From Pelargonium nanum (taxonomy: Eukaryota > Streptophyta > Magnoliopsida > Geraniales > Geraniaceae): a DNA stretch of 21,329 nucleotides. Where the stretch lies: NCBI GenBank assembly GCA_036897485.1, contig JAYMTF010001786.1:1-21329 (forward strand), given 5' to 3'. Below the pieces are notes generated by a model, which worked only from the letters and a program-made list of their open reading frames with translations, made no database searches and was not told the DNA's origin. Shown in pieces: positions 1-11,202 of the stretch. The position numbers and the translations under genes are program-made. Numbering within the stretch: the first letter of the stretch is position 1; every line of letters begins with the position of its first letter.

Positions 1-85
1 GCATTCTGGGTGGAAAAGCATTCTGGCAGGAATGCTCATTCCATTCCATTCCATTTCATCTTGTTACTGCATACCAAACATAGCC
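1..85. repeat. Right end of a TIR (PIF/Harbinger-like) element cut by window edge
   Basis: The first bases are rich in a repeated CATTC-type pentamer (about 39-60) and end in CCAAACATAGCC at 74-85, followed directly by TTA. The reverse complement, GGCTATGTTTGG, has the form of PIF/Harbinger or Tourist-like terminal repeats, and TTA is the usual target duplication of that group. Only one end is visible, so neither the length nor the matching TIR can be checked. A related terminus opens at 21213. Confidence 0.4.
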
Positions 86-1752
86 TTATAGTTTTATCTT
101 TGCTTTTTTCCAACTTTCACCTTGGAATATGATACTGGTACTGATTGTATTCCAATAAAAGTAAAAGTTGTGATTTTGTTCTTGGATTCACCTGTGACCA
201 ATTTCTGCACTCCTCATTTTTGTAGTTGCAATTAACAATGCCATGTGAACTAAAATTAGCTTTCCCCGACATAATTTCCTTTTTATTTGATTCTTATTTG
301 TTCTATTCACTTTCTGAAATGAAATGAACTTTATTGAAATCGAATATTGTCTCCTCTTTTCAATTTGAAAAGGAAAAAATCATTGTGTGAGTTGTTTTTC
401 TTTATTATTTATTTATTTCTTGTACAATATGCAATTGAGTCAAGCTTCCATCATCTCATTCATTCATTTCTAAATTGGAGGACAATTAGTTGGATTATGA
501 ATTTATGATTCTCTCTATCCATCTATGAATTGTGAAATAAACAAATTCATTGTTCCACCGTTAACAGGTAATAAACTAATTAGTCATACAAGACACAAAA
601 TTGTCAAGAACTTACCAAATAGATTAGTCAATCAATTTTTTTTGTTGGTTGAGCTATTCAATTACTTGATCGACCCATTATACAAAACCAGTAACTGCAG
701 TCAACAATATATATATTGGTACTACCTTCGCGTTATTTAAACAACAATATTACATGTAAATACAAAACAAAATACTTATCACACAAACCTTGAGAAATTA
801 AGAACATTACAAAGGATGTTTAGAAATGAATGCCCTCTATTTATTGGTTGTTGAATCAAGTAATGTTAAGGTAGGTGGTGGTATTATAGCAAGATATTGC
901 AGTCATTAAAGATGAATAAAAGTGATGGTTTTTTACCAAACAAATATGATATTTTCATGCTCTCTTTAACCTACATGACAAATGCTAAAAGGAGGTCCAT
1001 AGAACAAACAAACAAGCCCTTACAATACTGGTAAAAAAATATGCAATTATTGATTAGGATGTGGATATGAAAATAAAGTCTCTAGCCCTCTTATCTAGAC
1101 CATGAACTACTTTTTATCGTATTCAAGTCTAGGTGGTCCATGTTAGAACAAGTCTTCCACCTATTCCATTCAATAATATGCACAATTCTATTCAGATGGG
1201 AATAACCAATTCCATCAGTTTCGCTATCGAATTCTATTCAGTGCAGCGGACGTAGTCGCGTTGCCACAAATTCTGTGACATAGAATTCAAGCTTCCTTTA
1301 TTCTTGAGCATTTTCCAAACCCTGCAGCTCTATGTCTCACTTTCTTGGGGTCAAAGAATAATAATAATACATGAATAAGAACAAAGTGAATCCCACAACG
1401 CTTTAGGCACCTGCCGCACCTCATACCGAGTCTAAAGCACAAGAGCCTATTCTTGCACATTCCTTATGGAATATACGGCATCAAATAATTGCATAATCCA
1501 AAGTTTTAAGCACCACAAAAAATCGAATTTGACATATCATAACATTTCTTGATGACAGCAGGCAGCAAAATCAGCTAACTTATTATTTTGGTTATTTCCA
1601 AACCTTAGAAAACATTACTGAAATGAGCCTTGATAGGCTGCTTCAATCCATTTCGAAGAACAAATACAAGGAATGCATAGCCAAGCTGCATGATGATGTT
1701 CATTTCTATTTTCTACTCATACTTCCACACTTGACAGAATCCTGCACAAGTT
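86..1752. other. Intergenic DNA downstream of the complex I subunit gene
   Basis: AT-rich DNA in which I see no convincing coding exon on either strand. The 71-codon open frame at 525-740 has no recognisable motif and typical non-coding composition. The part just left of 1753 should contain the 3' UTR and poly(A) site of the minus-strand gene, but I could not fix the site. Around 1225-1310 there is a short segment faintly reminiscent of retrotransposon LTR DNA, too weak to call. Confidence 0.5.
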
Positions 1753-4700
1753 TTAGTAGTCGTTCTTTCCAAAGTTTTTGCACCACATCTGTGAAGGAAT
1801 TGGGCGAATAGGGTGATGAGGTCGTTGCTGCAAGGAAATAGTCTTGTTAGACATCGATACAAATCTTCACATGTGTATGTCAGGTTGAAATCAGTTGAAA
1901 TAGCCCTATATACGTTCAGACATTTTTGGCAATAAAATAGTATTGTTAGAAAAAGAAGTGTGAGGGATGGCATCTAATTCCACACTATAATGACTTTCTA
2001 ATGATATATTCATATGGGGATTCCATTGCTTGCACATACACAAGGAGATGCCACATATAAATAGCACGTACAAATCCATCAAATGTGCATGACACTGACC
2101 AAATTCCTTAATAAGCACATAAATATAATTACCACATTATGAAGGATTATTCTTAACATCACTGCTCTTATAACAAGAATAAATCCCATACAAATAAAAA
2201 GCTGGCACGAGTACTATATTGCTATTGTCTACATATTCACCTTTTTTATAGTTCAGTAATAGAGCAAATTACACTTGCTTTCTTTGATTATTATTTTTTT
2301 TCTTTTAAGAAAATGACCTAGTAAGAACTTTTGTAAGCATGATATAACAACATAAACTTCATTCTTCTATCCAACATGACACTTCACTCCAAAATATTTT
2401 TCCTTTATTTTTCTTGTTGTATCTTCTAAGTGTCATTTTTGCACTTCTCTTGATTTATAAATGTATTGTATCGCAAATTATATGCATTTAGATATCACAG
2501 GAAATCTAAGATATCTTCCAACATTTCAGATTATTTAGACTTGAAAAAACTACTACTCCCTCCATCCCAAAATGAGTGTCCTTTTTCCTATTTCGAAAAA
2601 AACTAAGAAGTTAGTTAGCGCTTACAGAAACCTAAAATATTTTAGAAAAGACTAGCGCTTACAGAAACCTAAAATATTTTAGATTTTAAAGGGTTAGTAG
2701 AAGGAGGAATCCAACATATCTTGGACCAATGGTACTATTGCTCCCTAGCAACATCCTATCTCTGATGCTACACGAGTAACTTCCAATGTGGATAGCTATA
2801 TATAGATTTCCAATATATATACCATAATTCATAATTATTGGGTACAAACCCAAAAGCATTTATTTTTTGCTGGGTTCATTATTTATTGTTACATGAATAC
2901 TAAGAAAAACTGCTGTTTCCAGAGGTGAGTTCATAATGTTAATGATCAAAGCTATTAATTTAATACCAGCAATTTAATGGAAATATAAAGGGTACCTCTC
3001 TCCCCAAAAGCATGTTTTTTTACTGGCGCACAAAGAATTTTTTACAGTTACAGGCCGTGAGGCTACAGGGTAAATGGCAGTCTCAATGAATGTAGCGCTA
3101 ACAAGACATGGCAACAAAGGTAACCAGAGCTATGGAGGCAGCAATTGCAAAGTGAGTAATGGATATTGTTAAGGCATCAAAATCAAAGGAGACTGGCAAT
3201 AACAAAGGGGCTGATGTTACCGATCAACTCACAGTGAACCACTCATCTATAGTGCTAGTTCCAGAAACGGTGATTATGTCAAATGAAGTAACAGAAAAGA
3301 CGCATGGCATGAAAACTTTGGTTCTTAAAGCAGAAAAGATCATAAATGAGTTATTAGGATCAAAAGCTCAAAGCTAAACACCCATAATCCATTGACGTCA
3401 GCCATTCAAGTAAAATACATAGCACTGTCATAGGTCACGGCAACAGATTGAATGACTGTTTTGGCTGATGCAGGTCATGGCAGCTGTTAAGTGATGAAGT
3501 ATAACAACAGCAATTGAAAAATAAATTAATAGTGGATCAATGTCCCATAGTACTGAATTGAAGAAGAATAAAAATAGTACACTTTTGGCTTCCCCTAAAA
3601 CAAAACAAAAAAATGTAGTGTCTTTTTTTACTTCCATGAATTGAACTAACTCACCTTAATATGATCTAACAAATCAATCAAGCTCATTATATTCTAGTTT
3701 CGGTTTATACTCGGCCCAAAATGATAGAAAACCTCGCGAATTATTTATTTTTTTCCTTCCAACAACTAAGATAAGTTGAGAACAGAAAACAAAACCATAA
3801 CTTTCACAACTTTATGGTGATGGAGTTGCTTATAAAACCTGGTCTATCTGTTTAAGATCGTAAATGCCAAGAAAACAACAAAGTCCTGAACCCTATATTG
3901 GCTGTTTTTGGTTATTTTCAAAAGATCATAGAGCTCAGCTCATCCACAGAACTATATCCTTTTATCTTAAATAAGAAAAAGAGTGAGAACTTTGGATCCA
4001 AAAACATCAGTTTCTCTTTCGACTGATTTCTATGCTCAACATATTACAAAATGAAGCTAAAAGGTATTATGGGCTTTTCAGGTCCTAAAGAATCACATAT
4101 TTCATAATGTTACAATTTCCAAACAACCAAATTTAGAACACATGCAAGGAGTCCATGAGGTTGAACTGATTTTGTTGGTAATAATGGTAATAAAAACTTG
4201 GAGAAACTCAGCCATTGACCATTTTGACAGTGATGTCGCATATTTTTCTGAGCAGATAGCATCATTTCTCAGCTCACCTAAGTCTAATAGCGGCACTGGG
4301 CTTGTTTACGGACCACATAAATGCTATGAACAAGGTAAGCCTGGTTTCGCCTCCTATGGGTGTAATGAAACAGGCAAGACCAAAAATTTCAATCTCTTAT
4401 GCTCACTCGCAATTTTCAATAATAAAAAAGATATAGTACAACCCTTCAGCAAATTTCTACCATTTCAAATGCAAATAATCAAATCAAAACGAAGCCCCAA
4501 CATTTATCATACAGGAAACAAACAACAGACACCTCCAAGATCAGCATTGCAATATGATTACCCAATTGGACGAAAATCGGAAACCTAACTCAAACCCAAA
4601 CTAAAATTTCAGATCCACAAAATAATGAGATGAGAAAGGGAAATCGAACAGACCTCGAGCTCGATGGATTTCTTGAAGATGGGAATGCTGACGAGGAAGA

Positions 4701-4833
4701 TGCCGAAGAGGGCGACGGCGGTGTTGCGACGCCAGTGCTTGGGGCGGCAGTAGGGACCACCGGTCATGGACCAGACTTTGGTCCTGAAGTCCCCATGGGC
4801 TGCATCTCCGTGTCCGTGGTCAGCTCCTCCCAT
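1753..4833 (-). CDS. Mitochondrial complex I subunit, NDUFB4/B15-like (two coding exons)
   Basis: This encodes an 84-residue plant protein resembling Arabidopsis At2g31490, which as I recall is assigned as the NDUFB4 (B15) accessory subunit in the membrane arm of NADH:ubiquinone oxidoreductase in the inner mitochondrial membrane. Exon 1 is 4833-4654 (60 codons): a His/Gly-rich start (MGGADHGHGDAAHGDF), a Trp/Cys/Pro stretch (residues 21-34, including GGPYCRPKHWRRN) and one hydrophobic membrane helix (about 39-53, AVALFGIFLVSIPIF). Exon 2 is 1827-1753 (24 codons plus TAA) and reads QRPHHPVRPIPSQMWCKNFG followed by KNDY, the conserved C-terminus of the family. The splice sites are CTCGAG/GTCTGT and TTGCAG/CAACGA in phase 0, giving a 2,826-bp intron. 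The length equals what I expect for the family. The start is the first ATG after the leader and has no competing upstream in-frame ATG in the exon. No classical presequence is visible, which is usual for these small subunits. Confidence 0.85.
2556..2715. mobile_element. Stowaway-like (Tc1/Mariner) MITE remnant
   Basis: The stretch TACTCCCTCCATCCCAAAAT at 2554-2573 is a near-perfect match to the well-known Stowaway terminal repeat (CTCCCTCCGTCCCA type), preceded by TA, the expected target duplication. The internal bases that follow (TGAGTGTCC) are also typical. I cannot find a clean opposite TIR; AGAAGGAGGAATCC at about 2700-2713 may be its worn remains. The right border is therefore approximate. 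Confidence 0.6.
2616..2683. repeat. Two-copy 31-bp direct repeat inside the Stowaway remnant
   Basis: A 31-base unit beginning TAGCGCTTACAGAAACC occurs at 2616-2646 and again, apparently unchanged, at 2653-2683, separated by 6 bases. This is a local tandem duplication in the MITE interior and looks recent because the copies are identical. Confidence 0.85.
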
Positions 4834-4887
4834 CGCTCACTGATTGATTCTTCTTTGTTAGGTCGTCTTCGTCGTCCTCGACTGTAA

Positions 4888-5012
4888 CTGCAAGAAGCGA
4901 ACCGAGAACAGAGTGATGGGTGAAATTTTAAAAAATTTATAATCAGATAATCGGGTATGGAAATTAACAATAAGGAATCGAGAAGAGAGTGGTGGTTCTG
5001 AAAAGAGTATAC
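4888..5012 (-). other. Intron in the 5' leader of the NDUFB4-like gene
   Basis: On the minus strand a pyrimidine-rich leader (about 5055-5013) ends in TTTCTCAG/GTATAC and a matching acceptor, CTTCTTGCAG/TTACAG, lies at 4888. This gives a 125-bp AT-rich intron. The second leader exon (4887-4834) then runs directly into the start codon. Leader introns near the start are common in plant housekeeping genes and often raise expression. The transcription start itself is not resolved. Confidence 0.55.
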
Positions 5013-5184
5013 CTGAGAAATTGGAGTAGGCAGAGGCAGAGAGGAAGATGGAAGATGAGCTCGTTTGTCTAGTTTTGTTGTTCCGGAGGTTTCAAGGAGT
5101 GTTTGGTCATTTCACCTGGCTCGTGCAAGGAGGAACACACGGCCCAAGCCCAACTCTGTAATTATTTTTCGCTTACCACTTTTA

Positions 5185-5954
5185 GCTATCGTTTGGCAAC
5201 GTGAAAGTTTATTTTCTCGGAATGTTGATTTTCCTAATAAGGACATTTGACACATGGAAAAGTGAAGGAAAAATGTGAAATCCTAAGTTGTGAAAAGTGA
5301 ATACTATCTTGGGTTCAAAATTGTGAAAAATAGGTAAATAGTGGGAAAATATTGGACAATTACTTAATTGTCCTTCTAATTAAAATGTTGAAAGATCCAT
5401 GAATATAAGAAAATTTTCATGAAACAAAATTGTTTATACTAAGTAGTTGCATGTCAAGTCAATCTAAGATAAAATTTGACAAATCAATATGAATGTTAAC
5501 ACAAAAATTAAATATTTTAAAAAAAATTGTTTGCAATTAAAATAAAAGCATATATAACTCAAAAAAATATATATACATTAATACTTGATCCGACTTATTG
5601 GTAATTTAGTAAAAACAAAAAAAAGTTGGACAAAATTGATGTTTTTATCTCAAATGGCATGAGAGTAATTTATAAAAAAGAAAAAGAGCATTAAGGACAT
5701 TTAAGATGAGAAATGAATGGTAGAATAGTCATGCGACTTTCCCACAACTTGGGAAAGTTCAAATCTAAAATCTCAACCCCTCAATGGAATTTTAAAATCT
5801 CATGAACTCGGGAAAGTTAGCACCATTGGAAATCCTACTTTTCCACCTTTTTTCCTTTGACTTTCTTCCCAAACATAATAATTTACATTGACCAACAATT
5901 TCCCGTTATCACCCTCACTTTCTCTTATCAAAATATTGGTTCCCAAACGATACC
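5185..5954. mobile_element. PIF/Harbinger (Tourist-like) MITE with TTA target duplication
   Basis: The left end is GCTATCGTTTGGCAAC at 5185-5200. The right end, read in reverse complement from 5954, is GGTATCGTTTGGGAAC. These match at 14 of 16 positions. TTA lies immediately outside both ends (5182-5184 and 5955-5957), the target duplication of the PIF/Harbinger superfamily. The 770-bp interior is AT-rich with no transposase-like frame, so this is a non-autonomous element. It sits about 130 bp upstream of the NDUFB4-like leader. Internal GGAAAAGT and AACTTTCCC motifs in opposite orientation near both ends suggest sub-terminal repeats or a nested second MITE. Confidence 0.65.
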
Positions 5955-6206
5955 TTATCGTATACAATTGTCACAAAATTTGTATATACTTTATCAAATA
6001 CTACTATTTATCATAAGTATGAATAATTCAATTTTAGGAAAAAAAGTATCCAACCCATGAAATTTTATTTAGGTTAAGCAAAATATGCTAGCTCATTACT
6101 TCCCCCTCATACTTCAATAAATTTATGGTTTAATATGTTTCAATGGATTCACTTAATTTTAATGAGATTGACAATTTTGCTTTTGTCTCGCTCTAAAGTA
6201 TAAACG

Positions 6207-6306
6207 TTTTGCTTTTTTTTTTTTTTGGTGTAAACCACCGATTTAATCCGGTTCGTGGCTTAGTCACAGTTAAGGCTCCTCACCCCTCATCCTTTATTTT
6301 GCTTTT
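6207..6306 (-). mobile_element. Short SINE-like insertion, minus orientation
   Basis: A run of about 14 Ts (6213-6226) is followed by GGTGTAAACCACC and GGTTCGTGGCT, the latter resembling part of a pol III B box. The segment is bracketed by TTTTGCTTTT at 6207-6216 and again at 6297-6306, as expected for a target-site duplication of a retroposed sequence. Read on the minus strand this is a roughly 70-base body with an A-tail, so it would be a 5'-truncated SINE. The family is not identified, and a chance T-rich flank could mimic the duplication. Confidence 0.3.
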
Positions 6307-6319
6307 AACTTCTTAAAAA

Positions 6320-6376
6320 AATGTCTCAATAGTTAAGACATGCATTTAAAAATGTCTCAATAGTTAAGACATGCAT
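6320..6376. repeat. Two-copy 26-bp direct repeat
   Basis: The unit AATGTCTCAATAGTTAAGAC plus ATGCAT occurs at 6320-6345 and 6351-6376 with a 5-base spacer and no mismatch. Each copy also contains a short inverted pair, TGTCT and AGACA. Confidence 0.85.
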
Positions 6377-6856
6377 CTTTTTGTGAGAGATATGAGAGAT
6401 ACTTCCATTGCATAGCTTAATTGGTAAGAAAATAAATAAATAAATATTGATTTTAAGTTTCAAATGATAAGGTAAGAACCGTTATTTGAGAACTCTGTTG
6501 GATTTGACTCAAATCAAAACCAAATTCTTGGAGTTTCAAACACCTTATTTGGCTTAAATCCAACATTTAAATCAAATGTTGACTCCTAAACACACCATTA
6601 TATTGATTCAGTTGCAGAATGCAAAAAATGAACCATTTGAATAATATGAAGCACTCATTTCCAGAACATGTTTAGGTTCTATGCTTGAGATGAAGATTAT
6701 GCAAGTGTGAGATCTTGCTGATCAGCAAACATAGCATAGTTGTCCTGTGAGAAACTTTTTACATCTTTTGGTCTCCAGCACCAAGTATATAACCATAAAA
6801 GCAATATCACTTCTAGTGTTGTACATTATACAACAATGAGGAAGCTATTTGCAACA

Positions 6857-9800
6857 TCAAGAACTAGTTTCAGATGATAGTGTCAATCTGACACCATCCA
6901 TGAATCCTACGGGAGATATCTCAAGCATCTGCACCAACTTACTGATATCCATGGATATGTCTGCAGGGGACTTGACGCCACGATCAACCTGAAACTCAGA
7001 CATTATAGTTGTCATCAGACACAAAATTAAGATTTCCTATCTAATGCACGCAAGAAGTTAATATTTTAGGCCGTTGCCTCATTCTAATTGCAAAATAGAA
7101 TGGTGGAACACTTGATCAACACAAAACTACTCAGAGAGACAGTGACCCCTCCAAGAGAATGACCAGACACTCAACCTGCTCAGATGAACTGGAGAACCTA
7201 ACACGCCAAAACTAACAGACGGTATTAACTGAAGGCATGTTATAGACGTGTTGTAACCGAGGAGAGATTATGAAAAAAATGATTACAAGGTGAATACCAA
7301 ATTTTAATGAACTTGTATACTAGACACGACAAGGAATGCGACGAAAAGGAGGACATACCGATGATGCAGATACTGATTTGATTAACGAGTTGTCATATCC
7401 TCGAATGTGCGCCACAGCCTCAGCCATTTGAACACGGGATACCCTATCTTGTCCACCAACATTTAACAACACCCGCATTTGCTTACTCTCTGGGACAACC
7501 ACAATTCCCGTTATAATTATCATCAGTAGTCGTAAATGTAAAGTGCAAAACTTGCAATTTTAGGGATCCAATGGTTAGACAATAAAAGTGGTCGTAATCC
7601 TACACAAATTTCACTTTGATTCTACAAGAAGTCCAAGCTCTATTTAGTAACTTCCCAAAATGAGATTCAGAACAGATATTATCTGGATCATAATTGTTTA
7701 GTCCTAATTCAGGAGGATAAATACTAAAAAATATATACCTGATATCCATCTATTTGCCAAGGTTAATATAATAGTCACAACATCCTTGACATATACGGGA
7801 CACCGATACTCGTCATAAAAGAAATCCATCTTATCTCCCTTAGAAAGGACACCATCAATCCACTGTGACAAGACGTTAGCTATCAGTTGGAATAAGTTCA
7901 TGGAAGTTGCCAATGAAGACAAAAAAAGATTAAGACCAATACGTAACTATAGAGTCCAGGTTTTCAAGTGGATGTCTAGCCCAGCTTATTTAGCAGCTTC
8001 TAGAGTAGAGAATCCGTGGTAAATTGAAATTTTCACTGTCTTGTTTCAGTTCCATGTGAATTAAGCAGGACAATTTTGTTACCATATAGTGCTCAGACAC
8101 TCTTTTAATTCTCTGTAAATGAGAAACTAACTGTTTGAGGTATTAGATAGAATTGCAACTATACATAGCAATGAAGCAGTGCTAATACTACTATCAGATC
8201 TTTCCGCATAATCAATCAGGTCTACTATCCAGAGAACAATTAAGCTGGCTGCAAAACTTAATCAATAAAATGGATCGCAGAAACAAAGAAAAACTTAAAT
8301 AGTTTGCTTCCTACATGTATACTTTGCATAAAAATGGTTTAGTCAAGTTCTATTTTTCAGTTTCCAAGGGAAGATAAATCTGTCATCTAAAGTAAGACAG
8401 ACACAGAGATATTACAGAAAAAGTAAAACCAGGAAAAACTCAGGCTCACATCATGATTGTAGGCAATATGTGCATTAATCAGCTGGTAAGAAAAAGAAAA
8501 AAAAACATACAATTTTTTGTCAGCATGTGCTTTCTATGTTGTACCTGGATTGGAAGTGATTTTGGAACTGGTGAGATAGTCTGTGGCCCGTAGATGATGC
8601 TGCTTCTTAAAATTGCAAAACTTGAGCACTTTTCGGAAATAAATTGCTCGGCTGCTACTTTTGATTTCCCATAAGCATTCACAGGAACAGTCTCGTCCTC
8701 CTCCTTGTAGAAGGACTTCACTCCCTCATATACTGGAAAGAAACTTGATCCATCTCAAAAATATGCATAAGAGTAATATTGGAATAATAAAAGGATAAAT
8801 GCTATAAAAAGAGGGACGTTTTATTTGGAATGTCAAGCAACATACGAGAAAAGGTACAAGAGCATAATGAATTGCATGCGAGGGGAAGTGTCAAAGTTAA
8901 ACAATTTAAGCTTTCAATAATTATATAATTTGAGCAATGCACTCACTACAGATGAACAGACAGAAAATCCACGAACAAGAAACGAGAAAGACAAATAACT
9001 TTGTTTCTTGCAAATTATCCATTTACGAATGAATATGCTAAAAATATAGGAAAGGTCTTCCATAACAGGAGGATGGTGGGAGAGTCAAATGATTACACCA
9101 GTCAAAGATTTGAAATGTCCGAATAAGTTTTTCTATTCAAGTGGACAGACTACAAGGTTCAGAAAAAGATTCATGTAGTCCACCACTGGTAGTGATTTTG
9201 GTGATACATCAAGTTGAGTTGAGAGATAAATGGGCAGGTGTTTCATCCACATAACAAATTACAAAAGAAACTCAAGAGGCCTGAGCGTGTGTTGCTTAAA
9301 GTGAAAAATCTTATGAAACCTAAATAATGCTAGCGAATAGTATGTAGGTTCTTACTTTTTCCATATATATTGACTTCCTGAGCAGTATGTCAAATGATAA
9401 GAATTGAATGGAACTAATACTAACACAACGAACCATACATATCAACATGTCCAACAAAGTCATACTCCAAGAAGATATATTTCTCATGTAAACTGGGGCA
9501 TGAAACAATTCAATCAAATCAAGTCCTAAACACACAGCCTAAAGTACAAAAGCTTAACGAACTTAGTTGCAAAGAGGAACACTTCTACTAACCTTGATCA
9601 GTAGATAAATGGATTAAAAGAGTGTTATCTTCCTTAAAGGTTGACAACCATTTTACAAGAGCAGAAGGCACATTAATTGACATAGCAGCCTCAGGATCCG
9701 CTTCGCATATCCGCGGCACAGAGAGAGCAGCACAATTCACAACCACATTTGGCTGCCAATCCAAAAACAAGACACCCATCAGAGCAGAAAAGAAGCAAAT

Positions 9801-10226
9801 TAACAAGTATCCAAACAATCCCCTTCTGTTTCATTTCAACATACAGATCATATCAAATCAATCAAAGCAGTATTATGTTTGGGAAAATTGTTCTACCCAC
9901 ACAGCAAAATAACATCTTTAATTCAAACATAGAAAAACCAAAGAAATTAATTGACACCCACAAATTAAAATTCAAAAACAGAAACAAAACAAGTGAAATG
10001 GGACCTGGCCAAATGCTTGGGAAATGGCATCAAAGCCATGTCCGGTTCGCAAATCGACGGGGAAGGCGAGGGAGTTAGGAATGGCGTGGAGCAGGGAGTG
10101 GGGAGGCTGAGTGTGGTGGGTGAAAGCGAGATCAAATGGGGATCCATGGATCTCCGAGAAGCCTTGCAATAGGTGCTGACCGAGGTATCCGGTGCCACCC
10201 ACAACCAGAATTTTCTTCCTACTCAT
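6857..10226 (-). CDS. NAD(P)-binding Rossmann-fold protein, RmlD / MAT2B-like (six exons)
   Basis: Six exons give a 318-residue extended short-chain dehydrogenase/reductase related to dTDP-4-dehydrorhamnose reductase (RmlD) and the regulatory beta subunit of methionine adenosyltransferase (MAT2B). The plant relative I recall is At4g00560. Exons: 10226-10005, 9752-9593, 8732-8545, 7862-7739, 7489-7359, 6988-6857, all GT-AG and consistent in phase. Visible motifs are the dinucleotide-binding glycine motif GGTGYLG (residues 10-16), NVVVNCAAL (76-84), the active-site Ser/Thr in LSTDQVYEG (123-131), the YxxxK pair in NAYGKSK (Tyr148, Lys152), and RSSIIYGP. Because the glycine motif and the S/T-Y-K residues are intact, an active reductase or epimerase is plausible. 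A regulatory MAT2B-like role is equally possible, and the substrate is unknown. No signal or transit peptide is obvious, so it is probably cytosolic. The start ATG at 10226 begins directly before the Rossmann strand (KKILVVGG). The gene lies head to head with the resistance gene. Confidence 0.88.
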
Positions 10227-10972
10227 TTCCAGAGAAGATGGTGGTGGTGGAAGTGGAGCTAAGAAGATTGTGGATCTTGTTTTCAGCTGCTGGTAGTAAC
10301 GTAGGATAAGAAAATGGGTGATATTATCTTCAATTGGAAGTTTCTAACTGATAACTATACGGAAATGGATCGAAGATTCGAAGGTATTGCGCAGCGAGGA
10401 AGGTTCAGCTGTAACTCTCCAGTCTCAACGATAAAAAAAGCCTGAGTTAATGATTTTCTCACAGTAGTTACAAACATCACGTGTATTTTTATCACTCGCG
10501 TTTTCAGAGGTGTGTTGAGCGGAAAACAAATGTAAGCGCTCTTCTCACTCACGCAACTTGTGTAATCGACTGCACCACTGCCCTTAGATCATTCTTATGT
10601 CTTTTATTTGAATTTTTCCAACAAAAGCATTAAACCAAAAAAATCATATTTTTAATCGTTCAAAACCAACCCGATCCAAGACCTATAACAGGTCATCCAT
10701 AATTGAATCCGACAACTAACGGGTTGGGTGCGGGCCATCCTTACATAGCCTAAACCCGACCCAAAACCTGAATCGGCCGTACACTAAAGTACTACTCCCT
10801 AAGGGCAGTTTGGTAACTTGAGCGTTTCAAACACTTTATAATCAAAATACTGCTCCGTAGCCATCAGGCCAACTGAAGGCTGGTCGAGAGGTCTTTTCAA
10901 AACTCCATAGTCGTCTTCCTCAACAACAACAACCATAATAAAATCCTATAATAAAAATGTCGCTTAAATTAT

Positions 10973-11125
10973 TTGACAGATGAAGCATTTTAAATGATGA
11001 AATGTTGTTGCCGGGTTTGACCTAAATGTTTCCATCTACTATCTACGTTCTTTCCCAAATTATTTTTTGTTCATCGTCTCACCAGTTTTCATTTGTTCTT
11101 CTGATTCTGAAATGATCACTTGACT
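10973..11125 (+). promoter_or_regulatory. Three W-box-like TTGAC sites upstream of the NLR gene
   Basis: TTGACA at 10973-10978, TTGACC at 11017-11022 and TTGACT at 11120-11125 lie within 310 bp of the NLR start codon. WRKY transcription factors bind TTGAC(C/T), so the last two fit the consensus and the first only the core. Clusters of this motif are common upstream of defence genes, but a five-base core also occurs often by chance. Confidence 0.35.
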
Positions 11126-11195
11126 TTCTCGTCAGATACAAAAATCGCTTCCGATCATGTTGCTTACTCTGTACTTGGCATCATACTGCTGATCA

Positions 11196-11202
11196 TATAT
11201 AA
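11196..11202 (+). promoter_or_regulatory. TATA-like motif of the NLR gene
   Basis: TATATAA lies 79 bases upstream of the NLR start codon in an AT-rich stretch. It would give a short leader. The sequence TTTTCCAG at 11263-11270 could instead be the acceptor of a leader intron, in which case the true promoter is further left. Confidence 0.3.

Larger units (their letters stand above)
1828..4653 (-). other. Large intron of the NDUFB4-like gene
   Basis: The 2.8-kb intron separates exon 1 from a 75-base second coding exon. It holds a Stowaway-like remnant (about 2556-2715) and a 31-bp direct repeat inside it. It also contains two plus-strand open frames, 3159-3377 (72 codons) and 4142-4588 (148 codons), in which I recognise no domain. 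No separate nested gene can be supported. Confidence 0.6.

Noticed and set aside
1225-1310. Segment with words reminiscent of a Copia-type LTR
   Set aside because: Only a few short words match from memory; no partner LTR, primer-binding site or internal coding region is visible.
3159-3377. 72-codon plus-strand frame with a Lys/Glu-rich product, and a short in-frame piece before it from 3108
   Set aside because: Interrupted by a stop between the two parts, no family recognised, and it lies in an intron on the opposite strand.
4142-4588. 148-codon plus-strand open frame inside the NDUFB4-like intron
   Set aside because: No recognisable domain, no conserved motif, antisense within a well-supported intron; probably a chance open frame.
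9749-10078. 109-codon plus-strand frame
   Set aside because: Antisense shadow of exon 1, intron 1 and the start of exon 2 of the Rossmann-fold gene.
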